DNA of 64,000 nt from Medicago truncatula (taxonomy: Eukaryota; Streptophyta; Magnoliopsida; Fabales; Fabaceae). The notes beneath the pieces are model-generated. The model had not been told where the DNA came from. It worked only from the letters and a program-made list of their open reading frames with translations, and searched no databases. The position numbers and the translations under genes were made by a program. The DNA lies in assembly GCF_003473485.1 (NCBI RefSeq), contig NC_053046.1:9062001-9126000 (forward strand), given 5' to 3'. How positions within the stretch are numbered: the first letter of the stretch is position 1; each line of letters begins with the position of its first letter. Of the stretch, positions 50,216-62,736 are shown piece by piece.

Positions 50216-50339
50216 CGAATAATAAGAATACTATATCCTTTTCTCACCTACCTGCTATTCTTCTCTTCTCTTATTATTATTACCTTCGTTCTTCACGCTC
50301 TCTATTTTTCTCTCTCGATCTCAATCTCAATCTCTTACC
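50216..50339 (+). promoter_or_regulatory. Pyrimidine-rich leader of the aconitase gene
   Basis: A CT-rich stretch (ttctcttctc, ctctctatttttctctctc) between the MITE and the ATG, like a plant Y patch or 5' leader. No strong TATA box lies between the MITE and this patch. Confidence 0.45.
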
Positions 50340-53300
50340 ATGGGTAAAGAAACTCTTACATAACATCAACATCTAACTCTTTCGTTCTTAATACCAGATT
50401 CAATTTATCTAAATTAATCTATATATTATGAAATATGCTTATTTTTTTTATTTTTTTTTATTTTCAGCAACTCAAAATCCATTCAACAACATATTGAAGA
50501 CACTGGAAAAGCCAGGTGGTGGAGGTGAATTTGGAAAATACTATAGTTTGCCAGCTCTCAACGATTCCAGAATCGGTGAGTCATTTTATTTAATTATCAC
50601 CGGTGTTAATGTGTCAGTGTCGTGTCTGGTGTCTGTGTCAGAATGGTTGGAGTAAAAATGATGTAGAAATTTGTGTTTGTGTTTTCAGATGCACTTCCTT
50701 ACTCAATCAGGATACTTTTGGAATCTGCAATTCGTAACTGTGATGAGTTTCAAGTTAAGAGTGATGATGTTGAAAAGATTATTGATTGGAAGAATACTTC
50801 TCCTAAACAGGTGGAAATTCCGTTCAAGCCGGCTAGAGTGCTTCTTCAGGTGAGTGGCGAGCGAATATGTTAATGCCGGGAGTGGATGAGTGTTTAGTGA
50901 TATTGCTTTTGTGAAATTCTTTGATTGTTAGTTAGTTGTATTGTGGTATTCATTGTGTTTTTAATTTTGATATCAGGATTTTACCGGGGTGCCTGCTGTT
51001 GTTGACCTTGCCTGCATGCGAGATGCGATGAACAGGCTTGGTGGTGATTCTAATAAAATTAACCCATTGGTAAGACAGATACAGATGCTGCTTATTGGTG
51101 AATTTGAGATTGATATTTGATTATTTTTGCGTCGAGCATGCGTAATAAATTTAAAATTTTGGTTACTTTCAGGTACCGGTGGATCTTGTCATTGATCACT
51201 CTGTTCAGGTTGATGTAGCAAGATCAGAAAATGCTGTTCAGGCAAATATGGAACTTGAATTCCAGAGGAACAAGGAAAGATTTGGTTTCCTCAAATGGGG
51301 TTCAAATGCGTTCAACAACATGCTTGTTGTTCCTCCTGGATCAGGAATAGTCCATCAGGTTATTGCATGATTCAGTAACTAGTAAAACGCGTGTGTTATA
51401 TCTGAGTTATAATTTTTACATGTGAAGAATTTTTTTCTTCTTTATCCAGTAATTCCAGTTTGTCTTCTGAATCAAGATTTGCAAATTCAACTTTTGCAGG
51501 TCAATTTAGAATACCTTGGTAGAGTTGTGTTCAACACAAATGGTGTGCTTTATCCTGACAGCGTTGTTGGAACTGATTCACACACAACTATGATTGATGG
51601 CTTGGGTGTTGCTGGGTGGGGAGTTGGTGGAATTGAAGCCGAAGCTGCAATGCTTGGCCAGGTAAAAATAACGTGCTACTGGCTTTTTCACTTTCTTTTT
51701 TGCTAATTAGTATATTATTAGAAATGCATTTTTTTGCTAATTAGTATATTATTTGAAATGCATGTGTAGTTTTGGCCAATTGTTAACCTGTTATTAGAAA
51801 CAATTATTTTCCTTTGCAGCCCATGAGCATGGTCCTACCTGGCGTGGTTGGGTTCAAATTATTAGGCAAACTACGAAGTGGTGTCACAGCTACTGACTTG
51901 GTCTTGACTGTTACTCAAATGCTAAGAAAGCATGGGGTTGTTGGCAAGTTTGTAGAGTTTTATGGTAAATACTAATTTATACAACATATTTCTTCCTTTG
52001 TAGCATCATGTTCCTAGCTGATTAATCAATCTTTCCTTCAATAATAATCGTTTTATATTTCCTTTATGCAGGGGAAGGCATGAGTGAACTACCTTTGGCT
52101 GATCGTGCCACCATAGCAAACATGTCTCCTGAGTATGGTGCAACTATGGGATTCTTTCCTGTGGATCATGTCACTTTGCAATATTTGAAACTGACCGGCA
52201 GGAGTGATGAAACTGTACGTTAACACTTGTTAGTTGTTTCGTGATATTTGATTTTATCTACATGTTCTTACACGTCTTTCTTGCAGGTTTCTATGATAGA
52301 ATCCTATTTACGAGCTAATAAGATGTTTGTGGACTACAATGAGGTATGCTATGCATGCATATATTGTTTTGGGATAGTTATAGCTGAAATGTCTGAAAGA
52401 ACCTGATCTGACTGAGAGTTTGCTTTGTTGCATTGCAGCCCCAAGTGGAGAGAGTGTACTCGTCCTATTTGGAGCTCAATCTTGAAGATGTTGAACCATG
52501 TGTCTCAGGTCCAAAAAGGTAACGAGTCTTCATGTTTTCCACTTAAAATTAAGGAAAATAAATGTACCATTACTTTTATTTTGCTTCACTACACATGCCT
52601 TCCCTTATTAAGATTAAAATATTGTTACATACGATTATCTAGGTTTAAAAAATTACAAAACCACCACCAACTTTGAAATCTTATTTAAGTTCAACAAGTC
52701 TGTCAAAATTGTCTATTCCTACCCTTGACCCTTGCTGGCTTGTTTAATCATATATTTTGAGGAAAATGAAGACCGCATTCATTCGGCTTAACTGATATGA
52801 AGGTTACATTCAACTAACAAACATGTTACATTTGACAACGTTGTGGAGTTGAGGATCTGTGTGGTAAATTAGAGGGGAATCGGTATTTACTATGAAAGTT
52901 TAATGACATTCAGTTTTTCATTGTTTAGTCCTTGCTTTAAATCTTTTCAGGCCTCATGACCGTGTCACTTTGAAAGAAATGAAAGCAGATTGGCATGCCT
53001 GCCTCAACAATAAAGTTGGGTTTAAGGTATTAACTTCTGGAACCATACATATTATCTGGAATGTCTAAATATAAAATGGCATAGCTTATTCTCAGTACCC
53101 ATGATGCTTATATTTGTATATTGCCACATTTCGTTTTCAAATATAGTTTTTCAATAGCCACTGGGCAATTTTCAGTAAATCTCTCTTACACCTAAACATA
53201 GATAGATATGTCTGAATCTTCTTTTTATGTATATGCACTCACAAACAGATATACATTGACATACGTTCACTTTTTAAAAACTTGTATACACAATGAAACT

Positions 53301-56300
53301 TACCAATCAAATCATTAAACTGAAAGCCCACATGAATATACCAAGTTTACAAAATTTCATTTAATTCAAAGCCAAATGATACTTCTTTTTATGTACATGC
53401 ACTCACAAACAGATATCTATTGACGTACGTTCACTTTTTGAAAACTTGTATACACAATGAAACTTACCAATCAAATCATTAAACTGAAAGCCCACATGAA
53501 TATACCAAGTTTACAAAATTTCGTTTAATTCAAAGCCAAATGATACTTCTTTTTATGTACATGCACTCACAAACAGATATCTATTGACGTACGTTCACTT
53601 TTTAAAAACTTGTATACACAATGAAACTTACCAATCAAATCATTAAACTGAAAGCCCACATGAATATACCAAGTTTACAAAATTTCATTTAATTCAAAGC
53701 CAAATGATACTTCATTCCACCACCTTACAGTGACATGATATGCAATTTAAAATATAGGTAAACATCCATCATTAATTACACACCTACGAACATCCAAATT
53801 ATCTAAAATTTGATATACAAGATCGTCAACATAATGCAACATGATTAAAAGTTTGGATTGATAGTTTTTGTATTCTAAAAAAAAGTTATCAAGTGTTAGT
53901 TATGCTTAGGTTTATGTGTGGTGTCAATGAATCTCGACCCTCTCTCAGTCATGCCTTTAGTGCATGATAGGATGGAATACAAAAATTTCAGCCATCTTGC
54001 CAAGTGAAATTCTGAAGTGTGTGAAATAGTCCATGATATGATTTTACACCCTCAGGGGCTTTTACACTACCAACAATGAAAAGTGAGAGAAACATTATTC
54101 TATGGCTAATAAATGCAAAATAGTTGTATATTATCCACTATCTAGTATGTATGCCTTTTTTTATTGTTAAGAGTTAACACCAACCTTGAGTGAGGAGTGC
54201 CCTGTTTGCACCCGTTGCTTTATGGCTTTGTTTGCGAGTTTGGAGGGGAAGGGAGGGCTTTGGAAAAAGGAAGGAGCAAGTGGAAGAAATACAGAACTTT
54301 AAGAGGGGGTGAGGGCTTAGGGGGGTTCACTTTTCTTCATAATACAAAATCTTCCTAATTTGGGGGAACTCAACAATTGTATTGGAGGAGGATTTTGGAG
54401 GGTTTATATGAATTCTTCAAATTCAATCTAATCTATTTTATAATATTCTTAAAATTAAAAATATATTAATCAAAAACATTAATTTATCATTCTCTAAAAA
54501 ATACTTTTTCAAAAAATGTGACAAATTTCTCCATTTCCCCCCATATTTCCCACCCCCCAAAGCCCACCCCTCCAAACTCCCAAACAAAGCCTAAGACATT
54601 AAACCCCCTAATCACCTCAAGAATGCCGTTCACTTTTTACTGCATTGGATGAAATTTGAATTTATATCCCCGAAGAATGTACTCGTTGCATCTTCTAGGA
54701 AGTTTAACAGTACTAGGATTTCATTTATTTGAGCCGTATAGTATTGCATTGTTACAGGGCTTTGCTGTGCCAAAAGAATCTCAGACAAAATTTGCAGAGT
54801 TCAAATTCCATGAAACACCAGCAAAACTTAGGCATGGGGATGTTGTTATAGCTGCTATCACCAGTTGTACAAACACCTCAAATCCTAGTGTAATGCTTGG
54901 AGCTGCATTGGTTGCAAAGAAAGCATGTGATTTGGGATTGCAGGTTAGTCAATGTCTCTGCATTTGGTTTCTGTGTTAATGATTTAATTCAATAATGACA
55001 TGCTTATACATCTATTATGCATAAATCCAATGTGCATCTACTCATGAATGCAACATGATTTCCTCCTTTGTTTTCTAGCTAGTATTAGAAAGTAGAATCG
55101 TATTTTTGCTATTTTCCCTTTTTGTTTCACATTAGTGATTGTTTGAGGCTGTTTTTTGTTTTACAGTCCAGTAGTTAAATACGTATTTGAGGGAATATAA
55201 AATGTGCTTACCTTTTCCATTTCCCCCTAATAATTTGTTATTTTCTTCTACTAACCGATTGCTATCTGTTCACTATTATTTCATATTAACTATTAGGTGA
55301 AGCCATGGATCAAAACAAGTCTTGCTCCAGGTTCTGGTGTAGTTACTAAGTATTTGCAGAAGAGGTACTCTTAGAATATCATGAAGTATTTACTCATAAT
55401 ATGGTGGCGTTCACATTTATGTGGCTGAAATATCTTGATTAATCCTGTATTGCTTCTGCAGTGGCTTGCAACCGTATTTGAATCAGCTAGGGTTTAATAT
55501 AGTTGGGTATGGATGCACTACGTGCATTGGAAATTCAGGGGATATTAATGAAGCCGTTGCATCTGCAATTACTGAAAATGGTACATATCCTTTTATAAAT
55601 GGTATATTTGAATTACTTATGAATCTGAGGTTGTCTTAACACTGATTTTCTGAATTTTACAGATATAGTAGCTGCAGCTGTATTGTCTGGAAATAGGAAC
55701 TTTGAGGGCCGAGTTCATCCATTAACGAGGGCTAACTACCTAGCTTCTCCTCCTCTCGTTGTTGCCTATGCCCTTGCCGGCACAGTACGTAAATTAAATT
55801 GTTTCCATGTTTCAAAACTGCTTCTTGCTGTCTAATTTTGGACATTATTATTCAGGTCAACATTGACTTTGACACCGAGCCCATTGGGATTGCGAAGGAT
55901 GGAAAACAGATTTTCTTCAGAGATATTTGGCCATCCAGTGAAGAAATAGCAGATGTAAGTGGTTGAATGTGTTTTATTATCATTCCACCATATAAATAAA
56001 ATTATATTGTTTAGTTTCTATCCTTTGTTCATATTTATCCTATTTTCAGGTTGTACAATCGAGTGTGCTGCCCGATATGTTTAGGGAAACATATAATGCT
56101 ATTACCAAAGGCAACCCTATGTGGAATAGTTTATCTGTTCCATCTGGCAATCTTTATGCCTGGGACTCTACATCAACTTATATTCATGAGCCACCTTATT
56201 TTAAAGGCATGAGCATGTCTCCCCCAGGCTCCCATGGAGTGAAGAATGCTTACTGTTTGCTCAACTTTGGAGACAGTATTACCACTGACCACATCTCTCC

Positions 56301-57509
56301 AGCTGGCAGCATACATAAGGATAGTCCTGCAGCCAGATACCTTACAGAACGTGGGGTTGATAGACGAGACTTCAACTCCTATGGAAGTCGCCGTGGCAAC
56401 GATGAGGTGATGGCAAGAGGAACTTTTGCCAATATTCGCATTGTGAACAAATTCCTAAATGGAGAAGTTGGGCCTAAAACTATACATGTTCCTTCTGGGG
56501 AGAAGTTATCAGTCTTCGATGCGGCAAACGTAAGTTTTCTTAACTATGTGACATGTAGGCACATTAGTCATTGATATTTTTCTGAACCATGCTGCAATAA
56601 TATCAGTTTTAGTTCCATATATTTTTTAATCAAGAGCTGAAGTAGCTAACCCAAAGCCTTTTTGCTCGTATACTTTTAATTTTATTTGATTGTCATATAT
56701 AACATCAAGGGAGGTTCCAAAGTGGTCCGTGTGTAAATCGAATTTAAGAGTTTCGACCTACGGATATCATGTTGGATTTTGTTCTTTATACAATAATTAT
56801 TAACTAAATATTTCTAGCTCCTTTTTTTTGTCGACTCTAGAAATTTAATGTGAAAGAATATAATGCTTGAATTTGGTATTGACACTACTTAATTGTCAGA
56901 AATACAAGAGTGAGGGGCACGATACAATTATTTTGGCTGGTGCAGAATATGGGAGTGGAAGCTCTCGCGATTGGGCAGCAAAGGGACCAATGCTACTGGT
57001 AATTCCTTGATGCTGTTCTGCTCTGACTAATGTGTATATTCTTAGTTGATGTAATGCTATATTGATTCGTTATTGTTCCTAGGGCGTGAAAGCTGTCATA
57101 GCAAAAAGCTTTGAAAGGATTCACCGCAGTAATTTGGTGGGAATGGGCATAATTCCTTTGTGTTTCAAGTCTGGGGAGGATGCCGATACTCTTGGATTGA
57201 CCGGTCATGAACGTTACACCATTGATCTTCCAAGCAGTGTGAATGAAATTCGACCTGGTCAAGATATCACTGTGGTGACAGACAATGGGAAGACATTTTC
57301 ATGTACCCTGAGATTTGATACAGAGGTATTAATTTTGCTTTTTCATTTTTTTTTTGGTGGTGTTGCTGTCTGTTTTGATGCTGTTTTTATTCTTTGACTT
57401 TTTATCCTGCTGATGTTTCGGTTATGTATGGCAGGTTGAACTTGCTTACTTCAATCATGGAGGCATCTTACAATACGCCATCAGAAACTTGATCAATGCT
57501 AAACATTGA
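50340..57509 (+). CDS. ACO: Aconitate hydratase (IRP1/cytosolic-type aconitase)
   Basis: Twenty coding exons, 901 aa: 50340-50343, 50468-50575, 50689-50849, 50977-51069, 51173-51358, 51500-51661, 51820-51964, 52072-52214, 52287-52343, 52439-52518, 52951-53026, 54758-54943, 55297-55364, 55462-55580, 55663-55784, 55856-55954, 56050-56529, 56900-56998, 57083-57325, 57435-57509. The enzyme interconverts citrate and isocitrate through a 4Fe-4S cluster. Cluster ligands are C442 (SCTNTS), C508 and C511 (GCTTC), with the same 66/3 spacing as in IRP1-type aconitases. Other active-site signatures are [15 protein letters not shown] and [10 protein letters not shown]. The swivel domain lies in the last fifth. 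The first coding exon has only four bases (ATGG), and the N-terminus [11 protein letters not shown] has no long transit peptide, suggesting a cytosolic form, although some plant aconitases are dual-targeted. All phases join and no defect is seen. A polyadenylation signal AATAAA is at 57598. Confidence 0.96.
53218..53713. repeat. 164-bp tandem repeat, three copies, in aconitase intron 11
   Basis: Copies start at 53218, 53382 and 53546 (cttctttttatgtacatgca), with a 164-bp period and only a few substitutions between copies. The third ends at gatacttc (about 53713). There are no spacers, so this is a simple triplication. It lies in the largest intron (1.73 kb) of the gene. Confidence 0.92.
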
Positions 57510-58314
57510 TTTTTAACACTGCCTAAATAATGTGGAATGGGTCAGCCAAGGTCCTTCCAATGTGAGAGGAAATTCATGTCATTCAGCTATTTATATCAAT
57601 AAACTAAGGAACTCAGGTGGAGGTTCGTGGATGTGTCGTTTGCTAAAGAAATGTAATTCATTTTTCTCATTTCTCTTACCTGTTTACGAGAATAAAAAGT
57701 GGTTTTACGGTTTGCATTTGTAGCAAACATTTACATTCTAGTGAATATCAAGAATTTTTATTGAAGCATTGTGACAAAGCATAAATTGGATTAAGGAGCG
57801 TTGAAAGATTTGTACACCTGTGTTTGAAGTAAAATTGAGCCTCATAATATAGCACGCTTGAGCTTTCTTGTAGCTACGCACTTAATCGAGAAATAGAAAA
57901 CGAGTAAATGAAAATATGCCCTTCTTAATCTGATTAATATACACACTCCTAGCATAGCAGATGTTTCATGTGGCCAATCCTTACACAATGTGTAATGATC
58001 TCCTTGAAGAAATAAGGGGTCGTGACTTGTGAATAGTTCAACCTAATATAATTACTAATATTTGTTATGTTTTTATTATAAAAGAAGAAGAAAAAAACTT
58101 ATCTCTTAAAAACAGAAAAGAAAAATTGTCGTTAGCAAAATCGCCCCACAGAATCGTGTAACAAGTTTCGCTTTAAACAAACTTGAAAAACGTAAGTTTT
58201 TGTCTCTAATAACAACCTCATGCGAAATGGTTAAAGTGTAAAACTATAGGTACCTAAAGCACTTGAATGAGAGGGTAGCTTAGTTAGAGGTCTGAGTTTA
58301 AATCCAGTAGTGTT
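57510..58314. other. Aconitase 3' UTR and spacer
   Basis: Contains the AATAAA at 57598-57603 and another aataaa near 57691. A weak tRNA-like phrase at 58210-58310 may be an old SINE. No gene. Confidence 0.45.
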
Positions 58315-58330
58315 AAAAATGTTAAGGGAG

Positions 58331-58373
58331 TCGGATTAGTTGATTATTGGATCGGATACCGAGTTTTAAAAAA
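58331..58373 (+). mobile_element. Short retroposed SINE tail with target duplication
   Basis: A 43-bp insert (tcggattagttgattattgg, then ggataccgag and an A run) is flanked by a perfect 16-bp direct repeat, aaaaatgttaagggag, at 58315-58330 and 58374-58389. The A tail plus duplication indicate a strongly 5'-truncated retroposed copy. Confidence 0.75.
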
Positions 58374-58389
58374 AAAAATGTTAAGGGAG

Positions 58390-60351
58390 AATTATCTCAT
58401 TCATTATGGTTCCATCCGGTTCAAGAGATTAGTCTCTACAATTACGCGCAAATGACATCCAATTCACACAAAAATATATATAAAACTACATGTGTAATGA
58501 GTTAGCCAAATTCCTACAATGTTGTGATGCTTTATGGCTGCTTAGCATGAAAATAAATCATCTATTTAATCCGTAAATTATCACTCTCTCACTAATTTAG
58601 TCCATATACTAAAACAATATAATAAATAGTCTCTAATAAACTATATGAATCCGGCAATTTAAGCCCTTAAGTATTTGATAATCCATCAATTTAGTTAATA
58701 ATATCTTGTTATCAAGGTCTAAATTGCCGAATTTGATAAAATTTATGGACTACTTAGTATATTTACGTATTTTTGAGGATTAAAATTTGAGGTTTATTCT
58801 TATCACTAAAATGGGAAGAGCATAATTTCTTCACCGGAATATTTGAAATGCACAAAAGCAAGACTTTGGGGTATCAATCATGTGACGAGAATACTCACCG
58901 CTACATTACTGTAACTGCTAGGTGAGGACCTGCATAATTTGCAGATTTAACCGTAAATCTTGAGTGCAAGTATCCTCGGTACCTCAAAGTTTAGTCATAT
59001 AGCTAATTTTGATGAGTCAATGTTATCCATTTGTTACAATTCACATCAGTACCTCAATCAGATAAAGTAAGATAGCTTAGAGAACTGCTGCTATTCATAA
59101 ACTTTGACACAAAAATTTAACTGTTTATATTTGTCCTTTGATTTTCTATTTTTTTTCTTTTGTGCTTAATTCTTTTCTTCTTCTTCTTCTTCTTCAGTTT
59201 TTCAACGGTCTTCCTGAACTTTTTTTAATTGTGCTCTCTTACCCACAATCATTCTTTTTCAAACCGTCACCCCAAACTTAAAAGGTCCCATGAGCAAACC
59301 TCAAATTTAAAAGATTGCCAAAACTTAAATATAAATTCTTTCCTAACTTTAATTAAGGTGAGTGAATTTCTTTTTCTTCCGGGTTTTCCTCTTCTTAATT
59401 GCGAGAACTAGCTTTTACACCGGTGCATCAAAAATATTTACTTCATTGTGAATTAGGCATACTGTTATTTAACTCAACAACGTTTAGTATTAAAAATAAA
59501 ATCAGAATGCGGTGTAGCATTAGAGATACATCAAGATATCAAACAATTCCGTAGTAATTGAGAATGCATCTGACAGTTAAATTAAAATGAAAGACCAGTA
59601 TAAATGAAATAGGTACTATCATCATTTCTATAATGTTGTTACAGGTTTAATAGACCTAAATAATATATGATTAAATTAGAACAATGGTAACCTTCCTAAA
59701 TATTCCAAGTATAAAATCTAACATATGACTGTCATGGTACCTTAAGTTTAATTGTCATATACTCCATAAACTTTCTTGTCTCTAAATGATTGCTCAAATT
59801 TATGACTAAGAGGTCTCTTAAACTCCACCTTAAAAAGGTAAGTACATTTAACCAAAGCTGCAACAAAAAAACAGGACTTAGATGTTGATTACTTACATTA
59901 GAAGCAAGATTTCTGCACAACTTTTGTTGAATAGCATTGATGCATCATGATCAAAGAGAACAAATGTTGCACAATCAATATTATCCATCACATGCACCTT
60001 AATTGAGTACCTACATTATATACAACCTGTAGCTAGCTATTTAAATTTATAACATTAAGTTACAAATGCTGTTGAACAACCATTGATGAAGATGAATACA
60101 ATGTGAATGAAAATATACCTCGGGAAAACTTTTCCTCATGTTTATTGCACTTCTCACAGAAATACATGCTTAAATCGGGATAAACTAGGGTTTATTAGTT
60201 GATTACAGCGCTAATTTGCATTTTAATTACAGAATGTATTTTACTTAAGTGTTTATTAGTTGATTTTCTTGCCCAAAATTTGTTATCGATATTTCTGTGC
60301 TGAAGATATGGAGAATCACTAGTTGAGTGTTCTGCCAAAACAACCTGGAAT
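58390..60351. other. Intergenic, no gene recognised
   Basis: AT-rich; a TTC microsatellite near 59174-59196; open frames show no family similarity. Confidence 0.45.
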
Positions 60352-60367
60352 AAGGATGGAAAATTAC

Positions 60368-60448
60368 TGTTAGAGCACCCGTTTAGTAAGCGGGAGGTCT
60401 TGAGTTCAACTCTCAACGAGAGCAAAATTCTTTTTCTTTCAAAATAAA
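60368..60448 (+). mobile_element. Retroposed 5'-truncated tRNA-Thr sequence
   Basis: The insert begins inside the D arm (GTTAGAGCACCCG) and continues through an anticodon arm CCCGT-TTAGTAA-GCGGG (anticodon AGT, threonine), a variable loop, a T arm (GAGTTCAACTCTC) and an acceptor-like 3' end gagagca, then an A/T-rich tail. A perfect 16-bp repeat, aaggatggaaaattac, flanks it (60352-60367 and 60449-60464). The missing 5' half means it cannot be a functional tRNA gene; it is a retrocopy or the truncated head of a tRNA-Thr-derived SINE. Confidence 0.85.
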
Positions 60449-60707
60449 AAGGATGGAAAATTACCCTCTTTGCACCAAATCTCCAAGGCAACGTAACATA
60501 TACAACCAAGGTTGTCATACTCGAGAGTCTACATAGACTTGAGGGAAATCCGTAGACTCGACTTGTAAGAGTCTACACAAACACACACCCTCGCACAAGA
60601 CACTTTCTTATGAAGATTTAAGATTCGTGCATTATATATATAGCTTTTTCTATATCCAGACTTGATTTTATTTCATGAACAATTTTGTAGATTCTCAACG
60701 GTAAAAA

Positions 60708-61123
60708 TTGTTAACTTGGGCTGAACGCTTTAACATGCTAGGAGGAATTGCTCAGAGAATTTATTTGCATGAACTATCTCGTCTAAGTTATACATAGCGA
60801 TCTCAAACCTAGTAATATTCCATTAGCTGAAAATATGACTCCTAAAATTTTAGATTTTGGTTTGGCTCAAATTGACAAAGCAAATCAAGACGAAGGAAGT
60901 ACAAATAGAATTGTTGGAGCATAGTAAGTTTTGAATGTTCACTCTTTTGTTATATTTTTTGAGTTCTTCTCAATTAAGGTACATTTCAGTTAAATTAATA
61001 TTGTTTTTTTAATAGAGTGGCTAAAATATGTCTCCAGAATATGTGATGTATGAACAGATTTCTGAAAAATAGGACATTTATATTCTTGGAGTTATGATTT
61101 TAGAGATTGTTGCTGCAAAGATT
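60708..61123 (+). pseudogene. Receptor-like kinase fragment, degraded
   Basis: The conceptual translation contains LTWAERFNMLGGIAQ, LHELSRL, a damaged HRDLKPSNI (ATAGCGATCTCAAACCTAG), KILDFGLAQ (DFG motif), STNRIVGA and, after an intron-like gap (about 60921-61015), MSPEYVMYEQISEK-stop-DIYILGVMILEIVAAK. This is the middle of a Ser/Thr kinase domain of the cysteine-rich or S-domain receptor kinase type. Frame shifts, a TAA in the GYMSPEY start and a TAG after SEK kill it. There is no ectodomain or N-lobe. Confidence 0.85.
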
Positions 61124-62532
61124 CGTGCACATGCGCTTGCAGCATTGGAGCTTCGTGCATTTTCTTTGCATGAAGCACAATGAACTCATTTTTAATAGCC
61201 ATTGCTGTGGGACCAATATAGCTCACTTTAAGTGCTAGGGACGAAAGTTGGGGGGAACAAACCTTCAGGATAGAAAGAAATCCACATAACAATGACCTTA
61301 TTTTCTCTCCCGTTTCAGAACAAGCATAGGAGGACAATTTATTTATTTTGCCTTTGGAAACCCTCTGTCAATGAGGCAACGACAGAGAGACATACACCGG
61401 ACACGATACTGAAACACTGACATCTATATTAATTTAAACGAATTACATTCGATGTCGTGCTGATGATGTGCTTCAGACACATCTTTAATTGTAAGTGTCG
61501 GTGCTACATAGCTCATTACCAATAGTGGCTTCATAGATTGAAAACATGCAAAAATGTAGAGAAGGCTCCTCATAAATGGGCGACAACAGAAGCAAACAGA
61601 TAACAACGATACACAGGGTAAATGAGCTCGGAGCAAAAAGCTGGTATACTTGTTACATCTATCGGTTCACAACTTCACGAGTACTTATTTGTTTATTGTA
61701 TTTGCTACATATAAATAAAAAGATGGGAAAAAATAAGTTACCTAAGCTACAAAACAAAACAAATTACAGAACCCCACGTCACGCTGCAAACATTTCCTTT
61801 GAGACCTTAAGCTCCATTGTACGAAGTATTAGCCGAGACTTTGCACATGATTGGAATGATGAACTCAGACAAGCCTGAGAAATAAAAATCAATCAACATG
61901 AGAGGTGATCAGCAGCAAGCCAGCAACTGGCAAATTAAATATTATTACCCTAAATGCAGAAGTTGAGAATCATGTTGTGCAAGACAAACTATTCAGCTGT
62001 AAATACAGCTCTGCAAACAATTTTAAATATATAAACTAACATGACATGTTGCAGAAGATTCTAAGTACCCACACAAACACATTTTGGGAAGTGTTTATCA
62101 TACAAGGGCTTATATATAAGCTTATTACTATAATTATCGAGAGAATGTTGTTAATTTTTTTTTTCATATAAGGGTAAGTTGTTTTAATTGAGAAGCATAC
62201 TGAAATTAGTTGAAAACAGCTTATAGACATGTCATAAGCTCTCTCAGACAATTAACAAGTTATAAAAAAAAACTCAAATAAACCATAAATAAGCTCTTTC
62301 AAACATACCCTATATCTACAGTTTTAAGTAATTGAGGCCAGAATAAACACGATAGGTGCAAGACAAATCAACATTTACAATTTTATTTTAGATCAAATTG
62401 TATGTTATGCAGGCAAGCATTTAGCTAAGTATCAGGTAAAACAAATGCAAAATATTGCATTAACTGTCAAATAATATTTATTACAACAATACAACAGAGG
62501 CGAGATAAGTAAGTACCTATTGTAACATATAC
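61124..62532. other. Intergenic and 3' flank of prolyl 4-hydroxylase
   Basis: The stretch 61380-61515 contains GTGTCGGTGC-type phrases also seen at 13563-13720 and 50601-50640. No supported gene. Confidence 0.4.
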
Positions 62533-62705
62533 TCAAGTTTTGTATTCATTGACGCGGATCCATTTGGTGCTTGACCACTTATTTCCTTTAATTACCGGAC
62601 AACCACCTGAAAGTTATCAAGAAAACAGTTTTAATAATTTATCTCCTCTATTGTGAAAGCCCATTGATGCAGAAGGCAGCGCAAATAATAATAATAACAA
62701 AAATA

Positions 62706-62736
<31 letters not shown>

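Noticed and set aside
53218..53713. Regular repeats as a CRISPR array
   Set aside because: The copies are 164 bp long and abut with no spacers, and the DNA is a plant intron.
60368..60448. Functional tRNA-Thr gene
   Set aside because: The 5' acceptor strand and most of the D arm are missing, and the piece is bounded by a target duplication.
61576..61878. Plus-strand frame of 100 codons
   Set aside because: No known domain; codon content looks random and the start is not ATG-supported by context.
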